From Nonomuraea dietziae (lineage in GTDB: Bacteria > Actinomycetota > Actinomycetes > Streptosporangiales > Streptosporangiaceae): a stretch of 64,000 nt of DNA. The translations under genes were made by a program, and so were the position numbers. Where the stretch lies: contig NZ_JACIBV010000001.1 of assembly GCF_014195505.1 (NCBI RefSeq), forward strand, positions 744,001 to 808,000, written 5' to 3'. Shown one piece after another: positions 51,499 to 59,809 of this stretch (the first letter of the stretch is position 1; each line of letters starts with the position of its first letter). The notes beneath the pieces were generated by a model. It made no database searches. It had not been told where the DNA came from and saw only the letters and a program-made list of their open reading frames with translations.

Positions 51499-52133
51499 TG
51501 GACGGCATGACTTCGGCTTTGTGGTCGTTCGCGGTGGTTGCGGGGTTGGTCACGATCGTGCCGGGGCTCGACACGGCGCTGGTGTTGCGGGCGGCGTTGA
51601 CGCGGGGCAGGCGGGTGGCTTTCGCGACGGCGCTGGGGGTCAACACCGGGGTGCTGGTGTGGGGGGCGGCCGCGGCGGCGGGGTTGTCGGCGTTGCTGAC
51701 CGCTTCGCAGGTGGCCTTCACCGCTTTGCGTTACGCGGGTGCGGCCTACCTGGTGTGGTTCGGGGTGTCGATGATCGTGAAGGCTCGGCGGCCGGCGCAG
51801 GGGGTGGCCGAGCCTGCCGTACGGGAGGGTGGCGGGCTGGTCTCGGCGTGGGCGAGGGGCGCGCTGACGAACCTGCTCAATCCCAAGATCGGCGTGTTCT
51901 ACGTGGCGTTGCTGCCGCAGTTCCTGCCGCAGGAGGCGCCGCCGCTGGTGGGCGGGTTGCTGCTGGCGCTGGTGCACAACGTGGAGGGTCTGGCCTGGTT
52001 CACGTTGCTGATCTTCGGGGCGGGGGCGGCGAGGTCGTGGCTGGAGCGGCCGGTGGCGCGCAGGGTGATCGACAGGGTGACGGGCACGGTGCTGGTGGCC
52101 TTCGGGCTGCGGCTGGCGTTGTCGCCGCAGTAG
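51495..52133 (+). CDS. LysE/RhtB family amino acid exporter
   Basis: 212 residues, six TM segments. AGLVTIVPGLDTALVLRAALTRGRRVAFATALGVNTGVL is the family N-terminus (the G-x-D box near TM1), and WARGALTNLLNPKIGVFYVALLPQFL the central NPK motif. It exports amino acids or homoserine lactones. The start codon overlaps the recombinase stop (ATGA), so the two are translationally coupled, an odd functional pairing. Confidence 0.88.
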   Translation: MMDGMTSALWSFAVVAGLVTIVPGLDTALVLRAALTRGRRVAFATALGVNTGVLVWGAAAAAGLSALLTASQVAFTALRYAGAAYLVWFGVSMIVKARRPAQGVAEPAVREGGGLVSAWARGALTNLLNPKIGVFYVALLPQFLPQEAPPLVGGLLLALVHNVEGLAWFTLLIFGAGAARSWLERPVARRVIDRVTGTVLVAFGLRLALSPQ

Positions 52134-52146
52134 CGGCTGGGAGCGC

Positions 52147-52929
52147 TCAGATGAGCCCGCCGTCGACGTGGATGTTCTGGCCTGTCACCCAGCCGCTGTC
52201 GGGTCCGGCGAGGAAGGCGACGACGGCCGCGACGTCGGCGGGGGTGCCGAGCCTGCCCAGGGGGGTCATGGTGGCCACGGCCTGGCGTTGCTGTTCGGTG
52301 GTCGCCTCGCGCAGCAGGTCGGTGTCGGTGGGGCCGGGTGAGATGGTGTTGACGGTGATGCCGCGTCCTGCCAGTTCCTTGGCCGCGACCCTGCTGAACT
52401 GCTCGACGGCGGCTTTGCTCGCGGTGTAGAGGGCCTCGCCCGGGCTGGGCCAGGTGGTGCTGACGGTCGACAGGTTGATGATCCTGGCGCCGTCTCGCAG
52501 GTGGGGCAGGGCGTGCTGGATGGTGAAGAAGACGCCTTTGGCGTTGACGGCCATGGCGTGGTCGTAGTCGGCCTCGGTGACCTCGGAGATGGGGCGGTCG
52601 GCGGCGATGGCGGCGTTGTTGACCAGGATGTCGAGGCCGGGTTCGGGGAAGCGCTCGTGGGCGGTGGTGAAGGCGGTGGCGAACAGCCGCTGGATGTCGT
52701 CGAGGTCGGTCAGGTCGAGGCGTACGGGCCAGGCGCCGCCGTCGGCCGAGCCGCGCAGGGCGCCGACCTCGAGGTCGATCTCGGCGGCCACGCGCCGGGC
52801 GGCGGCCTCCGCCGAGGCGTAGGTGAAGACGACCGAGGCGCCGTCGGCGGCCAGGCGTTGCACGATGGCCCTTCCGATGCCGCGTGAGCCGCCCGTCACC
52901 AGCGCGGTTCTGCCTGTCAGTGGCCCCAT
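52147..52929 (-). CDS. Short-chain dehydrogenase/reductase (FabG-like)
   Basis: 260 residues, classical SDR. ALVTGGSRGIGRAIV is the TGxxxGIG cofactor turn, LVNNAAIA the NNAG strand, INLSTVSTTW the catalytic Ser strand, and YTASKAAVEQF the YxxxK. GITVNTISPGPTDTDLL and NIHVDGGLI close the fold. NADPH preference is suggested by TGGSRG with no acidic residue at the end of strand 2. It converges on the LysE gene with a 13-bp gap. Confidence 0.9.
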   Translation of the reverse strand: MGPLTGRTALVTGGSRGIGRAIVQRLAADGASVVFTYASAEAAARRVAAEIDLEVGALRGSADGGAWPVRLDLTDLDDIQRLFATAFTTAHERFPEPGLDILVNNAAIAADRPISEVTEADYDHAMAVNAKGVFFTIQHALPHLRDGARIINLSTVSTTWPSPGEALYTASKAAVEQFSRVAAKELAGRGITVNTISPGPTDTDLLREATTEQQRQAVATMTPLGRLGTPADVAAVVAFLAGPDSGWVTGQNIHVDGGLI

Positions 52930-53005
52930 GGTCGCTCCTTTCGCCGGCTTGCCCTCCTCTCCCCTTCCACAGATGAGGCGCTTCAGTCGGCGCGGGCGGC
53001 CGGTG

Positions 53006-53260
53006 TCAGGTTCGTACGGCGGGCGTCAGGTGGAGCGCGATCTGGTCGAGGGAGACGTCGAGCACCTCGGCCAGGGCGGCGATGGTGAAGAAGGCGGGCG
53101 TGGGGATGCGGCCGGTCTCGATCTTGCGGAGCGTTTCGGCGGACATCCCCGCCGCGGCGGCCACCTCCACGATGCTGCGTTCGCCGCGTGCCTGCCGGAG
53201 GAGATGGCCGAGCCGTTCGCCGCGCTCGCGCTCGTCTGGGGTCAAAGGGGGTCGCACCAT
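53006..53260 (-). CDS. Small XRE-family DNA-binding protein
   Basis: 84 residues, almost entirely one HTH: SIVEVAAAAGMSAETLRKIETGRIPTPAFFTIAALAEVLDVSLDQI. There is no effector domain, so it probably acts as a simple repressor of itself and the divergent methionine aminopeptidase gene, across a gap of 50 bp filled with GGTAT half sites. Confidence 0.85.
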   Translation of the reverse strand: MVRPPLTPDERERGERLGHLLRQARGERSIVEVAAAAGMSAETLRKIETGRIPTPAFFTIAALAEVLDVSLDQIALHLTPAVRT

Positions 53261-53278
53261 GGACCCATCCTATCAAGC

Positions 53279-53297
53279 GGTATAGAAATACCGGTAT
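53279..53297. promoter_or_regulatory. XRE operator in the divergent xre/map gap
   Basis: GGTAT(53279-53283)-AGAA-ATACC(53288-53292) is a perfect dyad that overlaps ATACCGGTAT(53288-53297), a perfect palindrome. The three half sites fill the promoter of the methionine aminopeptidase gene at 53311. Confidence 0.6.
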
Positions 53298-53310
53298 AGT
53301 TATCGACATA

Positions 53311-54084
53311 GTGGAGATCAAGACCGACAACGAGCTGGCCGCGATGCGAGAGGCGGGCAGGGTCGTGGCCCGCGCCCTGAAGGCGGTGAGCGAACACGCC
53401 GCGGTCGGCGTGCGCCTGACCGAGCTGGACGCGGTGGCCGCGGACGTCATCGACGAGGTGGGCGCCAGGCCCGCGTTCCTGCACTGCCATCCCGATTTCG
53501 CGCCCACCTCCTTCGCCGCGGTGATCTGCGCGTCGGTCAACGACGCGATCGTGCACGGCATCCCCGACGGCTACCGGCTGCGCGAGGGCGACCTGCTCAG
53601 CGTCGACTGCGGCGCCTGGCTCGACGGGTGGGCCGCCGACGCCGCCGACGCCGCCGTCTCCGTCGTCGTCGGGACGCCCCGCCCCGACGACGTGGCGCTG
53701 ATCGAGGCGAGCGAGCGCGCCCTGGCGGCGGGCGTCGCCGCGGCGGTGCCGGGCAACAGGATCGGCGACATCGGCCACGCGATCGGCCAGGTGGCCGGCG
53801 GCGCCGGATACGGCACGCCGCCCGACTTCGGCGGGCACGGCATCGGCCGGCGGATGCACGAGGACCCCGCCGTCCCCAACCGTGGCAGGCCGGGGCGCGG
53901 GATGGTGTTGCGGCACGGGATGGTGCCGGCGATCGAGCCGATGTTCGTGGCGGGCGGCGACGGCCGTTACCGGGTGGCGCCAGACGGCTGGAGGCTGCAC
54001 AGCGTCAGCGGCGCCAGGGCCGCCCACTCCGAGCACACGGTCGCCGTGACCGACGACGGCCCCCGCGTCCTCGCCCTCCCCTGA
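53311..54084 (+). CDS. map: Methionine aminopeptidase, type I
   Basis: 257 residues from the GTG at 53311, a normal MetAP length. The metal ligands are visible: LLSVDCGAWLDGWAADAADAAV (two Asp), GGHGIGRRMHED (His), VPAIEPMFV (Glu) and HSEHTVAVT (Glu). SVNDAIVHGIPD carries the substrate His. It removes initiator Met from nascent proteins. Actinomycetes often have several map genes; this one is not beside secY/infA, so it is an accessory copy, and its tight pairing with an XRE repressor suggests conditional use. Confidence 0.88.
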   Translation: MEIKTDNELAAMREAGRVVARALKAVSEHAAVGVRLTELDAVAADVIDEVGARPAFLHCHPDFAPTSFAAVICASVNDAIVHGIPDGYRLREGDLLSVDCGAWLDGWAADAADAAVSVVVGTPRPDDVALIEASERALAAGVAAAVPGNRIGDIGHAIGQVAGGAGYGTPPDFGGHGIGRRMHEDPAVPNRGRPGRGMVLRHGMVPAIEPMFVAGGDGRYRVAPDGWRLHSVSGARAAHSEHTVAVTDDGPRVLALP

Positions 54085-54397
54085 CTCCTGCGACGCTTCG
54101 CTCCCCGCACACCCTTCGCTCCACCGCCCATGCTCAGGCCCCGCGCTCCAGCGTTTCAGCCCCCCGCGCGGCACGGTTCCGGTGGCTCCGACAACTCCCG
54201 GCCGCAACACGCCGCGCGGACGGCGGGAAGGGGCCAGGCCGACAGCGGGCGCGAGCCCAAGCCGCCGGCTGACAGCGACGCTTGCCTTGCCCGAGCCCCC
54301 GTACCCGGCGCCCCGAAACCTCGGCACCGGGTACGCGGGACCAGTCATCCTGGCATCGGGCACGAAGCCGCCGTCAAGCCCTGCTGGAGAGGCGGCT
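54085..54397. other. Intergenic stretch with a hairpin
   Basis: 313 bp without a recognisable gene. GAAGCCGCC(54364-54372) and GGCGGCTTC(54391-54399) form a 9-bp stem with an 18-base loop that overlaps the stop of the thioesterase and may terminate its message. Confidence 0.4.
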
Positions 54398-54871
54398 TCA
54401 GGGGTGCTCGCCCGGCTGTTCAGCTCTTTCATTCAGGCACATCAGCGTCTGCTGGCCCGTCGCGACGAGCGTCCGGTGCCCCTCCTGGACGCCGAACACC
54501 TCCAGTTGGCACACGGTCAGTGTCCGCCCGGATTTCAGAACCGTTCCCACGGCCTCGATGTGATCGCCTACGGCAGGCCGCAGAAGATTGATCTTGTACT
54601 CCACTGTGAGCACCGTGGTGTTCTCGGGAAAGAGGGTGAACCCCGCATAGCCGCCCGCGCTGTCGGCGATGGCGCTGGTGGCTCCCGCATGGATGTAGCC
54701 GTGCTGCTGGGTGACCTCGGGCCGGCTGGGGAGCACGATGTGCACGCATCCTGGAGCGATGTGCACGATGCGTGCGCCGAGATGGCGCATCAGTCCCTGA
54801 CGTTCGAAACTGGCCCTGATACGCGCCTGCACCTCAGGGCTCGCCTGCTGCCGTTGCTGCCGATCGTCCAT
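54398..54871 (-). CDS. PaaI-like hotdog-fold thioesterase
   Basis: 157 residues. ASFERQGLMRHLGARIVHIAPG, then QQHGYIHAGATSAIADSAGGYAGFT (the HGxxxAG helix with the catalytic acidic residue), then VEYKINLLRPAVGDHIEAVGTVLKSGRTL, are the ordered PaaI/4HBT blocks. AGGAGGGCC lies before the ATG at 54871. It hydrolyses acyl-CoA thioesters, typically aromatic or medium-chain. Confidence 0.88.
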   Translation of the reverse strand: MDDRQQRQQASPEVQARIRASFERQGLMRHLGARIVHIAPGCVHIVLPSRPEVTQQHGYIHAGATSAIADSAGGYAGFTLFPENTTVLTVEYKINLLRPAVGDHIEAVGTVLKSGRTLTVCQLEVFGVQEGHRTLVATGQQTLMCLNERAEQPGEHP

Positions 54872-55173
54872 GGCCCTCCTCAATCGTGCGCCCGTCTTTC
54901 CCGGACCTCGTCCCAGCCTGTTCCGGCCTACGCGGTCTGCCCCTACTTGACCAGTTGCGCTGCCGGCAGCGCCAGACCGTGCACGATCATCGCGGCATCG
55001 CAGACGCGGGGACAGGCGCCAGAAGGAGCGAAGGAGTCTTGTGACGGTTGAGTTGTCCGAAGGAGGCGCTGCAGCCCGGTCGGCGCTGCTCGCCCGCCCT
55101 GTTCCCCCACCCCCGGGGGCGCGCTCCCTCGCCATGCCCTCCACCGCATGACCACGCGCCCCCGGACGGGCTC
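54872..55173. other. Intergenic stretch with a terminator
   Basis: 302 bp. CCGGGGGCGCG(55113-55123) and CGCGCCCCCGG(55155-55165) pair over 11 bp, 9 bp beyond the stop of the F420/hemerythrin fusion, and probably end its transcript. Nothing else recognised. Confidence 0.5.
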
Positions 55174-56004
55174 CTACGCGTCGAGGATGGGGATCAGCTG
55201 CTCCTCCTCGTAGCTCAGGTGGCTCTCCAGCGCGTCGATGAGCCGGTCGACCTCGGCCAGCACCTGGGCGGGGTCGGCGTCGGCGGCGGAGACGACCTGC
55301 TGCAGTTCCTCGATCAGCGCGGCGACGGTGTGGTGCTCCTCCCCCAGCCGCTCGATGGTCGGGGCGAGCTCGGGGTGGCGGGCGGCCAGGGCGGGGAACA
55401 TTCCCTGGTCCTCGTGGGTGTGGTGGACGTGCAGTCCCTGGCAGAACGTCAGGCAGTTCACCCGCAGCTGGGCGCCCAGTCCGGCGCCCGACTCGGTGAT
55501 CTCCTTGCGGATCAGGGCCAGCTCCCGCCTGAAGGTGTTGTGGATGAGTCTGAGCGCCTCGCCGAAGGAGCCGGCCTTGATGTTGGGCGGCCCGCTCGGG
55601 ATCTCCTTCAGCGCCACGACCGGCAGGAGGCGGGTGGTCTTGGCCTGGTAGTCGGCCCATCCGGGGTCGGCCTCGACCGCGCGGGCGAACAGGCGGTCGC
55701 GCTCTTGTCCCTCCAGGACGACGGCGTGCGCGTCGTAGGTGAAGACGCCGGTCTCGACCTGGACGCGCGGGTTGGCCACCACGTTGTGGAACCAGGCCGG
55801 GTGCTGGGCCGCGCCTCCGGCCGAGCCGATGACCAGGACGCGGTCGCCGTCGGGCAGGTATCCGAGCGGGGTGGTGTGCGGGCGGCCCGAGCGCGCTCCG
55901 GTGGTGGTCAGCAGGAGCAGTCTGGCTCCTTCGAAGTATCCGCCGACCCGCCCTTCGTTGGCCCGGAACTCCTCGATGACCTGCTGGTTGAACTCGTTCG
56001 GCAT
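55174..56004 (-). CDS. F420-type nitroreductase (DDN family) fused to a hemerythrin domain
   Basis: 276 residues from the ATG at 56004. Residues 1-125 are a deazaflavin-dependent nitroreductase-like split beta-barrel: LLLTTTGARSGRPHTTPLGYL, VLVIGSAGGAAQHPAWFHNVVANPRVQV. Residues about 150-275 are a hemerythrin HHE bundle: LIHNTFRRELALIRKEI, LHVHHTHEDQGMFPAL, LGEEHHTVAALIEEL, HLSYEEEQLIPIL, with the His/Glu/Asp set for a di-iron site. DDN proteins reduce quinones or nitro groups with F420H2; hemerythrins bind O2 or NO. A combined redox-gas function is inferred. Confidence 0.85.
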   Translation of the reverse strand: MPNEFNQQVIEEFRANEGRVGGYFEGARLLLLTTTGARSGRPHTTPLGYLPDGDRVLVIGSAGGAAQHPAWFHNVVANPRVQVETGVFTYDAHAVVLEGQERDRLFARAVEADPGWADYQAKTTRLLPVVALKEIPSGPPNIKAGSFGEALRLIHNTFRRELALIRKEITESGAGLGAQLRVNCLTFCQGLHVHHTHEDQGMFPALAARHPELAPTIERLGEEHHTVAALIEELQQVVSAADADPAQVLAEVDRLIDALESHLSYEEEQLIPILDA

Positions 56005-56527
56005 TCTCTGCTTTCTTCTTCGGGATGCGGTGAGCATGACGACGTCACCACGGCAGGACCGTGGTGCGGCGGGGAGGGGACGGCGCGCCCTGACGCCCGG
56101 CGGGGCTGACCCGGCGGGTGGTGTACGGCGGCGCCGTGCAGAGGGGGATGTCGCGCGTCGGCGCGGAACGGTGGCCCACAGGCGGAGCGGACAGCGAAGG
56201 CGGACCTCTGGCCCGCCCGGCGCTCACGCCGTGGCCGGGACCCTCACTCGCTCGTGGCCCAAGCAGGCCGACCCGGCAGTCACATCAAGCACCCTAGCGG
56301 CACCGAAGTCGGCCAGGCAACGCCGCCCCGACGCCGGCGGGGGCCGCGACGGCTTCCGGCCCTCGGGCAGCCACCGGCCTCCTGGCCACGCCGCGCCGGG
56401 GCCGCGCGCCCTGGGCCTGCCGTCTCGCGCGGCCGGCCCAGGGCGCGCGGCCGACCGGAGAGGCTGTGCGCCGTACCCGCGCTGCGCGCTTGGCCCGCGC
56501 GGCGGGGACGACGGGGCGGCGGCTCGG
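56005..56527. other. Long GC-rich intergenic region
   Basis: About 520 bp between two minus-strand genes with no recognisable coding frame. A short hairpin CCACGG-CAGGA-CCGTGG lies near 56048-56064, and the long inverted repeat at 56400-56452 dominates the right part. Confidence 0.45.
56400..56452 (-). terminator. Perfect 17-bp hairpin downstream of the FAD/NAD-binding protein
   Basis: GGCCGCGCGCCCTGGGC(56400-56416) and GCCCAGGGCGCGCGGCC(56436-56452) are exactly complementary, with a 19-base loop, 76 bp past the stop of the minus-strand gene. No U-tract; it could act in either direction. Confidence 0.6.
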
Positions 56528-57955
56528 TCAGCCGGCTCGCGCGGTGAGCACCGCCTGGGCGGCCCCGGCGGCTTGGGCGGCGACGCCCAGGATGCCGGAG
56601 GTGATGAACGGGCCGCCCCCTGCGAGGTCCCCGACCACATGCAGGCGTGGATCGGCCGGGACCAGTCCCCCGGCTGGATGCGGTGCCGCCAGGTCTTCGG
56701 CCAGCAGGGAGGCGACCAGCTGCGCGGCCGCGTGCGGCACGGCCTGCGGGGAGGGATTGACGGCATTGACGACGACGTCCGCGCTCTGCGTGCCGTCGTC
56801 GCAGCGCAGCCGGAAGCGGCCGTGCGCGGCTTGGATCTCGCGGACGCCCGCGGCCACGGTGAGCTGCCCGCGCTCCAGCAACTCCATCAGGACGCGCGCG
56901 TTGACCGGCACCATGGGCGAGGCGAGGCTGGTGGCCAGCCGGAAGTGACGCCGCAGTCGCCCGCGGTCGGGCTCGGGCAGCAGCCGCCAGGCGTAGGGGC
57001 CGAGGGCGTGCGCCGTCTCCTGCAGGACGCGGCGGCCGATCGCGGGATCGTCGACGGCGGCCAGCTGGCGTCGCAGCCTCCGTCCGGGCTCCTCGGTGCT
57101 GGCGGCGAGCAGGTCGGCCGCGAAGTCGTCGAAGTCCTCCCCGGCCTGGTCCAGTTCGGCGCGCAGCAACTGGATGAGGTCGTCCAGGGTGACGGCGCCG
57201 TTCTCGCGGTGCAGCGCCCTCACGCGTTCGGCGGTCAGGTGCCGTGGCCGGTGATCGAGGGGGCGCTGCCAGACGTGCGGCAGCAGGCCGCTGCGCGAGA
57301 CCAGCCTGATCGGCCCGGTGTGCCCGCGCGCGGCGAGCGAGACGACGACGTCGACCGCGGTCAGGCCGCTGCCGATGACCGCCACGCTGCTCTCGGCAGG
57401 GACCTGCTCCAGTGTGCGGGCCAGCGGGTACGGATCGGCCACGAAGCCGGGGGCCGCGCCGAGGCCGTAGTGGTCGTGAGGTGTTCCCGCGCCCACGCAC
57501 AGCGCCACGTGGTCGGCTTGGTGCACGTGCCCGTCCTCGGCGCGCAACCTCAGCCGGTCTGCGGAGGCGGCCATCGCGGTGACGCGGGCGGCGTGCACGC
57601 GTACGTGCCAGCCGCGCTCGCGCAGGGCGGCCAGTGCCGTCTCGGCGGTGTGCCGCAGGTAGTGGCCGTAGAGCGCGCGGGGAACGAGCGGCTGTCCCAG
57701 CAGGCCGTCGAGGTGGGCGGGAGCGCGCTCGCCCAGCCAGGCCGCGTAGTGCCCCCTGTCATGGTGACGGATCGACATGAGGGCGGGTGGAGCGTTGACC
57801 AGCACCGTGTCCAGGTCGGGGCCGTACGGGCGGCCTCGCCACGGGTGCGCCGACGGCTCGAACACGGTGAGGTCGCCGGGCTGTGCGGCGGTGGCGGCCA
57901 GTGTGTCCAGCAGCGCGACCGTGGCGGCGCCCGCTCCGACTATCGCGATGTCCAT
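56528..57955 (-). CDS. FAD/NAD(P)-binding protein (COG4529-like)
   Basis: 475 residues from the ATG at 57955 (GAAGGGAAAG upstream). MDIAIVGAGAATVALLDTLA is the first Rossmann turn; VAVIGSGLTAVDVVVSLAARG is a second, NAD(P)-type turn. FEPSAHPWRGRPYGPDLDTVLVNAP is the characteristic FAD-NAD_binding_9 loop. PRLHVVGDLAGGGPFITSGILGVAAQAAGAAQAVL is the C-terminal FAD motif. Probably a cytosolic monooxygenase-like or reductase enzyme of unknown substrate. It is divergent from the LuxR regulator at 58130, with a 174-bp gap. Confidence 0.82.
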   Translation of the reverse strand: MDIAIVGAGAATVALLDTLAATAAQPGDLTVFEPSAHPWRGRPYGPDLDTVLVNAPPALMSIRHHDRGHYAAWLGERAPAHLDGLLGQPLVPRALYGHYLRHTAETALAALRERGWHVRVHAARVTAMAASADRLRLRAEDGHVHQADHVALCVGAGTPHDHYGLGAAPGFVADPYPLARTLEQVPAESSVAVIGSGLTAVDVVVSLAARGHTGPIRLVSRSGLLPHVWQRPLDHRPRHLTAERVRALHRENGAVTLDDLIQLLRAELDQAGEDFDDFAADLLAASTEEPGRRLRRQLAAVDDPAIGRRVLQETAHALGPYAWRLLPEPDRGRLRRHFRLATSLASPMVPVNARVLMELLERGQLTVAAGVREIQAAHGRFRLRCDDGTQSADVVVNAVNPSPQAVPHAAAQLVASLLAEDLAAPHPAGGLVPADPRLHVVGDLAGGGPFITSGILGVAAQAAGAAQAVLTARAG

Positions 57956-58129
57956 GTCTTTCCCTTCGTGGCCTGTCCTGGGCTTGGAAGCATCACGGCG
58001 GCCGGAGCCGCTCTCCATCCCCTCGGGCGGGTGAGCGGCGGGCGTCGATCCCCCTCAAACGAGGGGTTGGCCCGGAGCGGGAACATGGGGCAGGCTCACC
58101 GGGGGTCCGGACCACAGGCAGGAGGCTCG

Positions 58130-59203
58130 ATGAGTGATCGGCTCCGTCAGGCCGAGGTGATGTCGGCCGCCGAGCGCGCCGGTGACGCGCTGGAGCTGTT
58201 CAGCCGCGTCTCCGACAGGCTGCGGCGGCTCGTTCCCTACGACGCGGCCGTGTGGACGGCCACCGACCCCGAAAGCGGCCTGGTCACCGCGCCCATGCTG
58301 GTCAACAACCTCGGCTCAGGTGAAGGCTGTGCCGCCTACTGGGAGAGCGAGCTCCTGGAGGAGAACGTGCTCGCCTTCAGGGATCTGGCCCGCGCCGCCG
58401 TCCCCGCGGCCGGTCTGCGCGCGGCCACCGGCGATCTGCCCGCGCGCAGCGCACGCTTTCGCCGTCTGCTCGGGGCCCAGGGCGTCGATGACGAGTTGCG
58501 CGCGGTGCTGCGGATCGGCGAGCGGCCGTGGGGTGTGGTCAGCCTGTTCCGCATGCGGCCTGGCTCGGCGTTCGGCCAGGAGGAGATCGCGTTGCTCGCC
58601 GCTCTGTCCGGGCCGCTGGCCGAGCGGCTGCGCCGGTTCGCTCGTCCGTCCGGTTCGGGTGGCGCGGCACGCGCGCCGGCGCCCGGGCTGCTGTTGTTCG
58701 ACGAGCACGGCGAGGCCACGTCCATCAACGAGGAGGCGCGCGGCCATCTGGCGCTGCTGCCGCAGGGCCCGTCCGTCCCGTCGGCGCTGGGGCTGCGGCT
58801 GCCCATCTGGGTGGTCGGCGCGGCCATGCAGGCCAGGGCGATCGAGCAGGGCCGCGATCGGGGCAGCGCCAGGGTCCGTATCCGCACCGTCGACGGTCAG
58901 TGGTTGACCTGCCACGCCTCATGTCTCAGCGGCCCCGGTGGCAGGCCGGGTCCGGTGGCGCTCGTCATCGAGCCCACGGCTCGGGTCGAGGTGGCGTTCA
59001 TCGTGGCCCAGGCCTACGGTCTGACACCGCGCGAGCTTGAGATCGCCCACCTGGTCGCTCGAGGGCTGCCCACCGCCGAGATCGCCGCGGCGTTGTTCCT
59101 GTCTCCGCACACCGTCCGCGGCTATCTCAAGGCCGTCTTCGGCAAGGCGGGCGTCTCCAGCAGGGGCGAGCTCGTCGCGCGGCTGTTCGCCGAGCGCCAC
59201 TGA
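58130..59203 (+). CDS. LuxR family regulator with GAF/PAS-like sensor region
   Basis: 357 residues. The N-terminal part (about 20-180) looks like a GAF fold (LRRLVPYDAAVWTATDPESGLVTAP, GVVSLFRMRPGSAFGQEEIALLAALSG), followed by a PAS-like segment. The C-terminus is a full GerE HTH: YGLTPRELEIAHLVARGLPTAEIAAALFLSPHTVRGYLKAVFGKAGVSSRGELVARLF. AGGAGG lies 4 bp before the ATG. The divergent FAD/NAD-binding enzyme is the likely target. Confidence 0.87.
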   Translation: MSDRLRQAEVMSAAERAGDALELFSRVSDRLRRLVPYDAAVWTATDPESGLVTAPMLVNNLGSGEGCAAYWESELLEENVLAFRDLARAAVPAAGLRAATGDLPARSARFRRLLGAQGVDDELRAVLRIGERPWGVVSLFRMRPGSAFGQEEIALLAALSGPLAERLRRFARPSGSGGAARAPAPGLLLFDEHGEATSINEEARGHLALLPQGPSVPSALGLRLPIWVVGAAMQARAIEQGRDRGSARVRIRTVDGQWLTCHASCLSGPGGRPGPVALVIEPTARVEVAFIVAQAYGLTPRELEIAHLVARGLPTAEIAAALFLSPHTVRGYLKAVFGKAGVSSRGELVARLFAERH

Positions 59204-59284
59204 ACCCCGGGGCGGGCCCCGGTGGGGGACGGTACGGCGGCCGTCCCCTCTACCGCCGCGCGGCCTGAGGCGATCACGGGTCGA

Positions 59285-59809
59285 TCACGGGGCGGTCGCC
59301 GCGCTCCTGACCGGCTGGCGCAGCACGGTGCGCATCGTGGCGGGGTCGCTCTCGCCCAGGTCCGACAGGTACACCTCGTGGTGCAGGCCGTTGACCACCA
59401 GATCGTGGGCGTCCATGTAGTCCTGCATCGCCGCCAGCGTGAGGTGCTCGTCGCTGTGGGGGCCCTCGTGCAGCGCTTCGACGCACTCGCCCTCGGTGAA
59501 GGTGACGACCTGCACCCGGTCGACGGCGGCGCCCGAGGGGCGCGCCGCCTCCCTCGCGCGCTCCATCTGCCCGTCGGCCGGTACGGCGGGCAGCGGCAGG
59601 TGCAGGTGCCAGCGCCACTGCTCGCGCGGCACCTGAAGCGCGGGCCGCTCGTCCTCCACCCACCAGCGGCCTTCCAGCGGGCCGAAGGGGACGTTCATGG
59701 CGGCGGCGACGGTGTAGAGCGCGGTGATGGCCGAGGTGTGCTCGCCGCCGCCGGGTTCGCCGAGTCCTGAGACGGTCAGCGCGGTGACGGGCCCGTAGGT
59801 GGTGATCAC
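59285..59809 (-). CDS. GyrI-like effector-binding protein
   Basis: 174 residues, a single SHS2/GyrI-like (SbmC/Rob C-terminal) domain: MITTYGPVTALTVSGLGEP at the start, YDQ-type loops replaced by LEGRWWVEDERPAL, and GECVEALHEGPHSDEHLTLAAMQDYMDAHDL as the conserved H-x-G-P strand. Such domains bind drugs or act as drug-sponge or hydrolase. The GTG overlaps the MerR stop (GTGA), so the pair is translationally coupled. The upstream MerR carries its own GyrI-like domain. Confidence 0.8.
   Translation of the reverse strand: MITTYGPVTALTVSGLGEPGGGEHTSAITALYTVAAAMNVPFGPLEGRWWVEDERPALQVPREQWRWHLHLPLPAVPADGQMERAREAARPSGAAVDRVQVVTFTEGECVEALHEGPHSDEHLTLAAMQDYMDAHDLVVNGLHHEVYLSDLGESDPATMRTVLRQPVRSAATAP

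Noticed and set aside
56400..56452. The 17-bp inverted repeat as an insertion-sequence end or phage attachment site
   Set aside because: No transposase or target duplication surrounds it, and its position just after a stop codon fits a terminator.
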